Positions 23,762 through 34,600 of a DNA stretch of 64,000 nucleotides are shown in pieces. The stretch comes from Mercurialis annua. Taxonomy: Eukaryota > Streptophyta > Magnoliopsida > Malpighiales > Euphorbiaceae. A program made the translations under genes and the position numbers. Positions within the stretch are counted from its first letter, which is position 1, and each line of letters starts with the position of its first letter. The DNA lies in the NCBI RefSeq assembly GCF_937616625.2, contig NC_065575.1, positions 7,509,501 to 7,573,500 of the forward strand, written 5' to 3'. A model generated the notes under the pieces. It saw nothing but the letters and a program-made list of their open reading frames with translations, ran no database searches and was not told the DNA's origin.

Positions 23762-25081
23762 AAAATCAAGAAAGAGTAAAACTACTAATCTCTTGGCTAA
23801 ATCCATCGTAGAGCCCTTATAGTATTAACTTTATTTCAGTTGGTCCTTAATAAATATTTTGTATATAAGTAATAACTTATCTATTTATTTTATACATATG
23901 TGATCCTTTCAAATATAAAACGGCGTCGTTTCATGTCAATCAAAATGACAATGTTTTTTGTAATTCCATACACAAAAGAATACTAAAAACAGATAATGGG
24001 CTATTTTAATGTAAAATATTTTTAAGGACCAAGTGAAATAATACTTAATAATATATGAACTTTATGATGGGTTTAGCACCGAGTTCTTTTTGATAACTTC
24101 ATCTTTTGTAGTCTTATAGTATATGAACTTTTTTGACTCTTAACAAAAAGTATATGAACTTTTTGATAACTTCTTTTGTAGTCTTATAGTATATAAACTT
24201 TTTGATAACTTCTTTGTAGTCTTATTATTGCGATGTCAAAATGATTACTCCGCGTCGTCAGGTAAAATTTTAAAATGATCCTAATATAAGCGAAAAGAAA
24301 CCTCCACGAACAATCGTCGTTTTTTGAGCATTTATGTTGGAGTAAAGATGATGAGAGTTGAAGTCAAAAAGAAGGTTAAAAAAGAAACCACAACCATCAG
24401 CACGGGCGGAGTCATAATATATATTCAGGTAGGGCAGAATTTTATTCAGCCGAATAACATACCATTAATTTTTCTTTTGATTAATATTTTTAAGTCTTGA
24501 ACTAAATAAGTCCATGTGCTAAACGCAATTGCTGAAATTTATCAAATTTACATATTAAATCTTTCAATATTTACTATTTTAAAAATAAATTATGTATTAT
24601 TTAAATCCTTAAAATATAAATAGATAACATTTTAAATAATATTATAAATATTACATAGATCATAAATGAAGATTAAATAATTACTAAATTATAAACTTTA
24701 GTTGCATAATTAATTAATTTGATTTAAAAGTTTAGTTTAATTTTTGTTGGGTTATTATGTGGTTTATATGTGGTTTAGGTGGATTAGGAGTGTTGCGCTG
24801 GCAGTGACGTGGCAGACACGTTGCCAAATAATTGTTTGATTCGAAAAATGGATACAAAAGATAATTAACGAATATGATAAAACGAGCTAATCCTGCCGAT
24901 ATTTAAAGGTTTGATGCATAAACGTTTGATATTTTATGGGGATTAAGCCAAATTATAACAATGCTCTCATTTATCTTGAAAATTAATTCTTAAAATAAAT
25001 TATTATTTTTTAAAATTCTAAGAAACCGTTTAAATCTGATAATAAATATTGTGTGGCAAACGGTACTTCAAATAATATTTA
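23762..25081. other. intergenic between the CDK-like copies, no gene seen
   Basis: AT-rich, no gene. An inverted repeat of about 260 bp (AGCCCTTATAGTATTAACTTT near 23813; TTATGATGGGTTTAGCACC near 24062) looks like a decayed MITE. A short tandem repeat at 24085-24225 follows it. Further right the DNA is simple AT-rich sequence. Confidence 0.5.
24085..24225. repeat. tandem repeat of ~50 bp, three units
   Basis: The unit TTTTTGATAACTTC..TTTTGTAGTCTTATAGTATATGAAC recurs three times with small length differences. It probably arose by replication slippage in AT-rich DNA. Confidence 0.7.
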
Positions 25082-25467
25082 GGCCTCACTTTGTTGGGGG
25101 TAAGTTCACTAAGAAAGTTTAACTTCTCGGAAAATAGCATTTTTTTCTCACTTTGTTCACTTTTGCTAATCTACTTCCTGGAAAATTAAGGGGTTGACTT
25201 CCCTTTGACTAGGGAAATGACTTCTCTAGCAAAATCTAGATAAGTTCATCTTCCCTAATTAAATTAATCAAAATTCTATTATATCCTATATCTAATTAGC
25301 CAATTTAGTTATTGAGTATAATATTGTCTTTAAATTTTAATTAATTAAAAATAAAATGTAACTTTCCAGGAAGTTATTAAGTGAACCAAGCAATGAAACT
25401 ATTAATATATTAACTTTTTCAGTAATTAACTTTCTAGGAGTTGTATATTTTTGAACCAAGTGAGGCC
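25082..25467. mobile_element. MITE-like inverted-repeat element
   Basis: Left end GGCCTCACTTTGTTG, right end GAACCAAGTGAGGCC, a 15-bp imperfect inverted repeat, with a second mirrored motif (AAGTTTAACTTCTCGG / AACTTTCTAGGAGTT) inside. It is about 386 bp long with no ORF of note. No target duplication is evident. Confidence 0.55.
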
Positions 25468-25882
25468 TGCGGAAGTATAAAAAAATAACATCCAGTACAT
25501 TTTAAAAAGAAAGGAAAAAATAGAGAAGAAAATATTGATAATAAAAAAATAAAATAATTTTTGAAGCTTTGGAGACCCATTAATTCTAACAGTAACATGA
25601 ATTCGATTGGAAATAGTTTTTTTACTAATGCTAATAGCAACATGAATTCGATTCATCAAAGTGACAAAGTCAATGTACAAAGTTTAGGATATATTATTGA
25701 AGCTTTGCTGCTAGACATATCCCAAAACTATACTTTTAGTCTATTATATTGCATAATGAGAGAAAAAAACTACTTATTTTGCTTCAAAGCAGATATATAC
25801 TAAACTTTTCTAAAAGTCTAACTAAAAATGTCTCAATCTATATCTAATAATATGCAGATTCAACCAAACTTAGCACCAACTA

Positions 25883-27576
25883 CTACGCGTTCATCGCATC
25901 CTTCAAGTACGGATCATTGAGTGCATCTTGGGCGGATATTCTTGCAGTTGGAATCATGCAAAGCATTTTCTGCCAATATGAGAGATGACAGAATCAAATT
26001 CCTCCGTTTTGCCAAAATTTATATCTAATGCAAAGTTTGATACTCACACTAACAAGTCTAAATCCGTCAGGGTCCATGCCAGAAACCGATTCTGCCAGAT
26101 TCTTTCTCGCCTTTTCAGAATGCTGAAACGGAAAATGACATATTTTACAATAATAAGTTATAACGTTTTCAGAAAAGGAAACAAAATACATAAACGGAAA
26201 TGGATGTTATACAAAGAAAGTTTAGGAATTTCAGAAACATTTATGAAAATAGAAACACAATACGAAAATGTAGGATTCAGGTGAAACTCATAGCAAGATA
26301 ATGTAGAATGTTCTTACAGGCTTGCAAGCAGAGGCATATTGAGGCAATGCAGTTACTCCTGGCCATGTCTCCTCATTAGGCATCCCAAAGAAACTTCAGA
26401 AAATCAATGAACAACAAATATAAGTGAACAAATCCGTACTTAATTACGAAGATATCAACAATACAAGGCAAGTAGATAGAACCTGAAAATATCACTTAGC
26501 GTATCAAACTCCTTATCTGCGTTAAAAATAGGCTTCCCAATCGCCATCTCAACGAACATACACCCCACAGACCAAATATTTGCAGAAGCAGAATAGTTGG
26601 GGGAACCTAATAGGATTTCAGGTGCACTGGACCATCTTTTTATTGCCTGATATAGAAAATAATTCAACATATCCGAAACCCAAACGCAAATTTGAACAAA
26701 AATAATGTGAAATGCTCTTGTCACCTTTGATTTATTATGCATATGGCCTTGACCAAGCTTCACCTCTTCAGTACCCATATCTATCAACACATTTCTGGGT
26801 TTTATCTCTAGGTGAAAAATATTGTTGGAATGATAATAAGAGACACCAGACAGAACCTGGTACAGAATTTTCTGCAAAAAGAAAATCCTATATATCAATT
26901 TCTTATGCAAAAATAAAAAACATAATCTTTTGTCTTACAAAAATCAATCCCACTCTCTATTACTAATCGAGGTCTGCATAGAATTTATGCAGTCCTACCT
27001 TTTGGCATTCCATAAATCGCTTTGAAACTCAGAAACTCTATATTTATATCGTTATTATCTCTTACCTTTAGCAAACGAGGCTTAATTATCTGACCGCTCT
27101 CTGTTGGTGGGTAGATCAGCTTCTTCAAATTCAAGTCCATATGTTCATAAATGAAGTCCACACCCTTGTCTTTAATTTGGACATCAATTAGACTGTTTTC
27201 AACAAATCACAGACAGTCATAACACCATGATTCGCAAATAGAATCCAGATAAGATCAAATCACTTGACAAGTACTGGAATTATTAATCACCTGACAATGT
27301 TTTTGTGCTGGAGAGAAAAATCTCCTAGTATCGAGCTTGATAGTCCTTCAAGTGTATCCTCAATAAGCACTGTCTTAATTGTTACAGTCTTTCCGGTTAT
27401 AGGGTCAATTCCCTTGGAAAAAAGCATTCCATCTACTGGTGTGATATCTGAGATTCTTTTATACTGCAGATCAACCACTATTAAGATGAGCTAGCTAGAG
27501 TAGAATACTACAGATCTCTGAGACTTAATATCAATCGTCGACTGTGAATCCATTTACGTACGTGTGTTTCCTCCAT
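25883..27576 (-). CDS. CDKA-like kinase, copy B, catalytic residues lost
   Basis: Tandem paralogue of copy A with the same exon plan plus one extra intron. Exons: 27576-27562, 27463-27291, 27192-27066, 26871-26725, 26646-26483, 26393-26318, 26122-26048 and 25969-25883; 287 aa and fully open. Kept: beta-3 lysine Lys35 (VTIKTV), KPRNVLID, SAPEILLGSPNYS, IWSVGCMFVEM, EETWPGVT, KMLCMIPTARIS. Lost: HRD is HLE (125-127), so the catalytic Asp is Glu; the DFG region reads KLGQGHMH with no Asp; the PSTAIRE region is SSSILGD and lacks four residues of the helix; the activation segment is shortened, with a 78-bp intron (26647-26724) just before the APE motif. By family knowledge it should not be a kinase. 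The unbroken frame argues against a simple dead pseudogene, though expression is unknown. Confidence 0.82.
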
Positions 27577-28260
27577 CTGTTAAGCTGTTCCAATACTGAA
27601 GCAGATCTTGCAAACCTCCATTTATAAAACAATGAGAAATGTAAATGTGCGCGCATTAAGATCAATTCTACGTATATTTCAATCAAACACTTAACTTTCA
27701 AGCATACATAAACTAGATCAAGAAAATATGAGTTCAGAATCAAACAATGCAAGAAAATCCATATAGAAATGTCTCATAAAAATAAGATAATCAATCAAAA
27801 TTAACAAAACTATCAACGGATTTGTCTTACATGGTAAATATATCTCAGAATTATAATAAGGATTAAACAATACTAAAAACCCTAATGAAAATTAATGACA
27901 AATTCAAAATTTATGTCCTCGCAATTGATCTTTTGTACAAGTACCCTTTATCAAACACTTAAAATGCAAGATAAGTGAATAACAGAATTAACCATTGCAA
28001 GCTATCAAAATCTCCAAAAAAATTAATCACTAAAACCCATTTCTTAAAATTAAATTGTGAATTTTATATAATTACGATTATTTTAATATACTAAAAATGC
28101 AGTAATAAAGATTAATCACATGTTGATCTGTTCCTAAGATTTTACAATTCCTATAAAGAAAAGAAAATACCTGAAGTGAGTTGCGACTGAGTTGGAGCGA
28201 AATTTTGAGATTCTTTTAGTTAGTTATTTGTAACTGAATAAAGAAGGTTCTTTGATTTGG
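27577..28260. other. duplicated upstream region of CDK-like copy B
   Basis: Matches the region upstream of copy A, for example CTGTTCCTAAGATTTTACAA at both 23378 and 28130 and TTGCAAGATCTGC near each start. Compared with copy A it lacks about 265 bp (equivalent to 23403-23670), the stretch that holds copy A's leader exon and TATA box. Confidence 0.65.
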
Positions 28261-28261
28261 C

Positions 28262-28270
28262 TTTCCCGCC
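28262..28270. promoter_or_regulatory. E2F-type site upstream of CDK-like copy B
   Basis: TTTCCCGCC followed by AAAATCAAGAAAG, identical to the site upstream of copy A and in the same duplicated context (AATAAAGAAGGTTCT precedes both). It was therefore duplicated along with the gene. Confidence 0.65.
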
Positions 28271-28352
28271 AAAATCAAGAAAGATGAAATTAGATTTATT
28301 ATTAGCAAAATTAGGTTTCCTATTTTGTTTAAATATTTCTTTAAGAACCTAC

Positions 28353-30070
28353 AGGTAGCCGTGGGCTGGGTTGAACCATAAACCAGAACTGAACCGGTGA
28401 AATTCTGAACTGTATCTAAACCGGTCAGAACTAGAGAGGCCAATTATGGGTCGATGCAATAACTTTTTGGAACCGGAATAGTCAATTCTGATTCCGAATT
28501 GTATATTTTTTCAATTATATATATGGCCAAACGCATATATGGATCCTTGCACTATCATCTTTTTTCAGAATGGGTCCCTGCACTAAAAAAGTGTATAATA
28601 ATTCCCTACACTATCAGAAACATTTACTTTAGGTCCTTCTGTCAATCTCTGTTAGAGCGTGAGTTACACACGAGTCTCTCTGAGACTGGTCATATTTCAT
28701 TAATTAGTGAATTGTCAAATGGATGACACCTAAGCTGTAGTTAGAAAAAATTCGAAATAATTTTATTGTTCATTTCTTACTTTTTGCCATTTAATTCCTC
28801 ATCTACCTCAACATTTGGTTTTCATTTTGGAAAAAGAAAACGTCTTCCATAGATTCAACTTCTCCTCCTCCATGCTTCCAACCACCATTCTTGTTCTCAT
28901 TATCAGCAAACCAACCCCACCTTATCCGCACCGCCACCATTCACGATGTCAGCTCCTTCACGCCACCTCCTCCACGCCGTCAGATCCTTCACGCTGCCGC
29001 CGCAATTTGTTTCGATTTCTGGCGGCGGCGCTGTAGGTAATGTACATGTGGGCACACCGACGACGATGAGTGGTAGTATCGGAATAGGGTTTTTTCTAGA
29101 TGAGGAGAGATCATGGTATGGTGGAAATAGAAAGCCACCGCCCCCGCAGACACAGCAACAAACTGAAGTGGCTCTTCAAGATTTCAATTCAATTGAAAAA
29201 TGGTTTTAACTTTGATGAAGCAGTTGGTATGTTTAACATGTGTACTACAACTTAGAAGAAATTGAAATGGGGGGTGCATGGCTGGATTTATGTGAAGAAA
29301 AAATGGAGAAACCAAGGGGATAGCAGCAGCAGCCAACAACACAGGGTATGAATTGCAATTTATTGTAAGTATAACAGTATAAGAATACTTACTGTAATTT
29401 AGAGAGGAGATGACATGTAATAAAGTGGGTCTACTTAATTAAATTATTGTTTGAAAATTATATATTATTTCCACATAAGCCATTATATGATTTTGTATTG
29501 ATTTTTTTTAACGGAGTTTACTGTCTGTTAACTTGCTGTGACAGAGGGACTTACATTAACACATTCTGATAGTGTAGGGAATTATTACACACTTTTTTAG
29601 TACAGGGATCCAAATTGAAAAAAAGTAATAGTGCAGGGACCCATATATGCGTTTGGCCTATATATATATATATATATGATTAACTATGAATATATCAATA
29701 CTATATTTATTTATTTTATAAAAAAAATACTGAATTTATTTATAATATATAAAATATTATTTATATTTGTTTAATCTATTTTAATTTGAAACCATTAGTT
29801 CTATTTTATTTTTTTAACAATTATGACTATATCTATTATCTATAATAATTAATTATCAAAATTATGATTAATTTTTAATTTTTAAATATTTAAATTTAAT
29901 TTTAATTTTATTTTAAATGTTTAAATTTAATTTTTATAAAGATCTATTTCTAACCGGCCAAAATCATAACTATGAACTGGAACCGGCTGATTTCAATTCA
30001 AGAGTTCCTTAAACTATAAACCGGAGTTTTAAACTGGAATTCTAGTTCGTGAACCGTGGTCACCCCTACT
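28353..30070. mobile_element. decayed hAT-like element interrupted by another element
   Basis: The left part (TTGAACCATAAACC, AACCGGT, GGAACCGG) is mirrored by the right part (GGAACCGGC, AAACTATAAACCGG, GTGAACCGTGGTCACCCCTACT). Ends with a CACCCCTACT-type terminus are common in plant hAT MITEs. The middle is occupied by the 28525-29658 element. Confidence 0.45.
28525..29658. mobile_element. Mutator-like element, possibly carrying a captured fragment
   Basis: The termini GGCCAAACGCATATATGG and CCATATATGCGTTTGGCC start inverted repeats of about 130 bp; both arms contain TAATAATTCCCTACACTATC, directly or in complement. The flanking TATATATAT (28516-28524, 29659-29667) fits a 9-bp duplication but lies in TA-rich DNA. 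The interior contains a distinctly GC-rich 28930-29170 segment (CTCCTCCACGCCGTCAG, GGCGGCGGCG), unlike the rest. That is what a Pack-MULE with a captured gene piece would look like. I do not recognise the fragment. Confidence 0.7.
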
Positions 30071-31698
30071 AAGCTCTCTAAAATGCATGATTCGGATATT
30101 GATTCTCATACTCAAAAATTTTTATATTAATTAAAGGGTTATGTCATAAAAATTCACCAGCTTTACACGTTTTCTCATTTTAATCACGTAATTTAAATTT
30201 TCTCATTTTCATGCACGAACTACCACCTTTTCTCAAATTCATGCACTGTGCTGAAGTGTCACGGCTCCATTGGTGTAATTCGCATTAGGGTGTTTTTGTA
30301 TCTGATGGGTTCATTTGAACTAAAAACACAAGTTTTGGGTGTGTTTGTACCAAAAGCAGGTGATTCATTCGATATTTCGTGCAAAGTTGAGGGAGTGAAT
30401 TGATCTTTTGGTCATTTTCTTTTACAAAAAAATTAAAAAAATATTTATTCATTTTTTTAACTTTATTTGCAGTTTAAAAAACTGTATAAAGTCCTTTTTG
30501 AAACAGTTTAAGAAACGGTTGCAAACTGTGCTTTTAAGAAACCATATGAAACTATTCTCAATTGTTATTTTTAACACGCTGGAACGAGATTCGAAGTAAA
30601 AAACCAAAGCCTAAAGTAAAAAGGTAGAGAGCGAAACGCGCTGTGATAAAACTTTCTGACTTATAATTTTGGGATTAGATTTAAAAATTATTTATTTATT
30701 AGACCTTTTTATAAAATCCCATAAGGAAAGGTTACAACTCAAGAAACTCATAACAATTACTATTTACAAAAGTATGAACTGTAAGCTTGAATGTTCATAC
30801 AATCTCTTGGCATTATTTTCGGTTTAGTTAAATAGATGAATTAATTCAATATTAGATAAATCAGTCAATTTGACCCTTTTTCTCACCCCTCTATAATCAT
30901 CATGGAGAATGAGATCTCGAGTTTAAATTCAAGTATGACCTCGACACTTATTGCCTTGTTAACTCGCCCTTAACGAGGCGAAAAAATTTAGAATAGAAAA
31001 GAAAAGGTGACAGAATGTTGCTTTACCAATTCATTGCCGGCCTGAGACAGTCATAACAATAGTCGAAACAATTTCAGGTAGACAAATAATAAGAAAAACT
31101 TGTTGAACTAGGCAAATGGAAGGAAGAAAATTTGCTTCTTGAGCTCATCAACTATGAAAAAACAAGGACACGACTATGACGATGAGAATATATAACAGTA
31201 AATATAGTAATCATGATAATAAGAGTACAAGCTGATAGTACTTCACAATATTAGGCTACGCAGCGTAACATTTATTACTATGTTTCTTCTATAAACATCA
31301 CTCAATCTCATTCTTTTTTCCAATTTAAACTAGAAAAACAATGCTGTTACTTGTCCTCAGTATTATGGTTCGGAAAGAAAAGCTTTATGCTTATGCATTA
31401 CTTACTGGATATGAATATGATGATGGATGACAAAATTATTACGCTCAAACAATTCCGAGAAATTCATGCAAGTTCATGTTAAATTTATTCAACTTGAATG
31501 GGAATACACTTGTAATATTACCAACTTAATCTCATTTCTGGTACCTTTACACTTGAAGGATCAATCTCAACCAATACTTGTGAAACTTCTTTCTAAAGAC
31601 TAGATTTTAGCACACCAAGGCAACTCATAGCACACAACACTCGTAAATTAGCAACTCACTAGACGGGCTTTATTTGAACTCATGCTCATTAAAAGCAA
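30071..31698. other. intergenic, no gene seen
   Basis: AT-rich spacer between the nested element and the 3' end of the UDP-GlcNAc pyrophosphorylase gene. No ORF, RNA gene or clear element end is supported. The last few hundred bases should be the 3' UTR of that gene. Confidence 0.5.
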
Positions 31699-34600
31699 CT
31701 AAAATGAAATCTCACAAGGTGCATGAAATGTTCTTCCTCGGCAAATAGCTTCTAAGTTTTCTCCAACATATGAGCAAACCGGAGATACTTCCACACCTGT
31801 TACCAGTTGCCAAATTATACATATTAGACAACACTCTAAACTATTTATGATTCAACCGGCTCGACAATCTACCCGTTACAATACACTACCTCTTCTATTG
31901 CTCCATGCATTCACCAATTATAGAACAAAAAAAGAAAGAAGCATGAATTACCAGTTGCATATAGGGGCACTGAATGCGTTAAAAAACCGCCAGCAGCAAC
32001 TACCCAACGAGCATGGAGCCGCAACACAAGCAACCGAGCACTGTCCGGAGTGTCAAAGTTTGAGCCATTCGTATTTTTCACTGGTGCAAACTCTTCTTCA
32101 CGTAACACCTGCACATTGGAGCAAGAAACTTTCAAGTATAAGTACTAAATATTCAAAGCCAGAAGTTGGGGCAGGAGATTAAGCTACCTCAAAAAGAGCA
32201 GTTGAAGGTGCATACGGAAACGCATCAAATATGAACTGCTCTAGTTTAAATCCCAATGTAAATCCATGAATTGATGCAATTTTTTTCTCTGCTAGATGGT
32301 AACTACAGCCATAAAGCACGTCCACATTAAATTTTTTACTACAATTAAAATGTGACGAAATTCAAAATGTAAAAAGCAGAGTAAAGTACATGACCAAACA
32401 CTTTATTTTAGAACATCCTCAAATACAAAGAAATTTATGTAATTTGCAAATTATCTCATATGGTTGTGTTTGAAACATGAATGCGATAAGTGATTCCTCT
32501 CCACAGTAGGAATCTAGATGCTTAAATGTCCATATCCTAATTTCTCCTCAGACTTCATAATGCATTAACATTAAAGGATCTGTAGCAATCACACTAATAT
32601 CATTTTCACTTCTGAAAACAAGCCAGGCACAATTAAATCGCTATACCTCTTAAAATCAATAAATGAAAACGCAGCACAAATAATCCTTTGCAAATTGCAA
32701 TTATATTTATGCCAAGATTCTCTAAAACATTTACATCAAACCATTGTGCATGGCTCACTCACTTCCTACTGTATGTAAACTTCAAAATAAACTACTACAT
32801 ATGTCCTATGATTCTCATCCATTTAAAAATTAAAAATTACCACCGCAATTGATATTTTAGACATTTTCATCCATTCATGGCCTTTTATAGCTGGTAGAGA
32901 CAAATGGATCAAAGATCCTGTACATACAAACTATATGTGATCCCACCATGAAAACTTATTCCTCAGCTTATGCTTCAAATTAAAAATCTACAAATGTTTA
33001 TATTTAGCTACATCTTCAAAAAGAAAAACAGATCAGATAGTTGCTAACGCAATAATACAGTTAGAAAGAGAGAGCCACTAACATGCTGTCTTTCTCGAGA
33101 GCATTTACCACTTGATTCAGAAAATCCAAAGTGAACATGTGTAAACACACCTGGAAACCAAAACAGTAGCAAAAGTTTAGCATAACAGCGTTTAAGAAAA
33201 TCTAAAACCTAAAGAAGCAATATAGATGCTGAAATGTTGTGCAGTTCCAAAATCAAATAGCACTTGTAAGAACAAGAAAGGAACTCAATAAAATTGGTAG
33301 TTGGAAGAGGAAAACAAATCCATCCGATAACATGTGCCTCAAAAGAACAGGAGTTTTATCTGTGTATTTCTATTTCAAACCTTTTATCTAATAATATTTC
33401 TCTTCATATTAAGTTTAAACAGAATGACACACATCCATTCAATTTTTTAATGTATTTGCAAGATATGCATCTCCTACGGCTGCTGAGCCAGCTTAAGACA
33501 TCAATCGATTCATGAGAGTTGCAGATACAGCAAAACATCATTTTATATGCACACAAAAAATTATCACTATACATCTAAAGAAATTGTCAAAAACTGGAAT
33601 TTCTTAGTTAGAAGATTCTGAAAAACAACTTTGAAAATTTTACCATAACTATAATGCCAAACAATATACTTAAGGCTGCAGAAAGCATAAAATAAATTTG
33701 AATTTTTGTATGCAAGCCAGAAGATATCAAAGCAATAAGCATATTTATATTATTACATGGAGCATCACAGAAACAGACATACATTACTCCAACAGAAACG
33801 AAGACGTCCAGTTTGTTGATTGATTGCTGAAGCCAGCGACTGGTCCAACTCACTGTATTCAACAACAGTAAGAGGTCCTCCTTTACCTCGCCTCACAAAT
33901 ACACCTACCTTTTCTTGGGGATATGCCTGTGATCAAATGCTTAAATAGTTAAGCTATACAAGAATTCTTGAACTGTAATACGTAATTTCAAATTCAATAT
34001 GCTCAAAAATGACAAAATATTGTTGTTTCTCAAATTAAACCCAATTGTATGTATTAATGATCATTCGGTATTTGTTTCATGGATCCTATTCTAATTTTAT
34101 GTGAAAAGAAACTTAAATCTAATTAATTGAAGTACTAGAAAACAAAGGGGGCAAGTTGGTCAAACTCTAGAACTCTTCAAAATGTGCGACAAACACAAGA
34201 CAACAAGTAGTCAAAAAATGAAGATAAGTCTAAAGAAAACTGGAAGAAAGACAGCGGCTTCTCACTATACCATATACAACTAATAGAAAAAATTGACATC
34301 TTTTAACAAAAGGATACAAATAAAAACTTTACTGTAAATAGATGAAAAATGCATGGGAATCCTCACAGAAGTAGCCTGTTTCGATTTTTCTACAATAAAA
34401 AAACATTTTCAGGTTTTGATAAAAAAAACATTCCAACTATTTTTATTATTTTCTCCAATAAATTCAGCTATAAAAAATAAATTACCTTGCGTACAACTTT
34501 TGCAGCAGAAGCAGCACCTTTATCAATAAAATACCCTAAAAAGGTCGGATCAGCTACACGAACCTGCTTTCAGGACCATAATCACTACAGTTTAATTTAA

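Noticed and set aside
28946..29209. Short protein MSAPSRHLLHAVRSF..
   Set aside because: It lies inside a transposon-like element, has no recognised family and no supported promoter; reported only as possible captured sequence.
31847..32182. Open frame of 111 codons on the plus strand
   Set aside because: It lies antisense over UDP-GlcNAc pyrophosphorylase exon 14, whose protein is conserved; a shadow frame.
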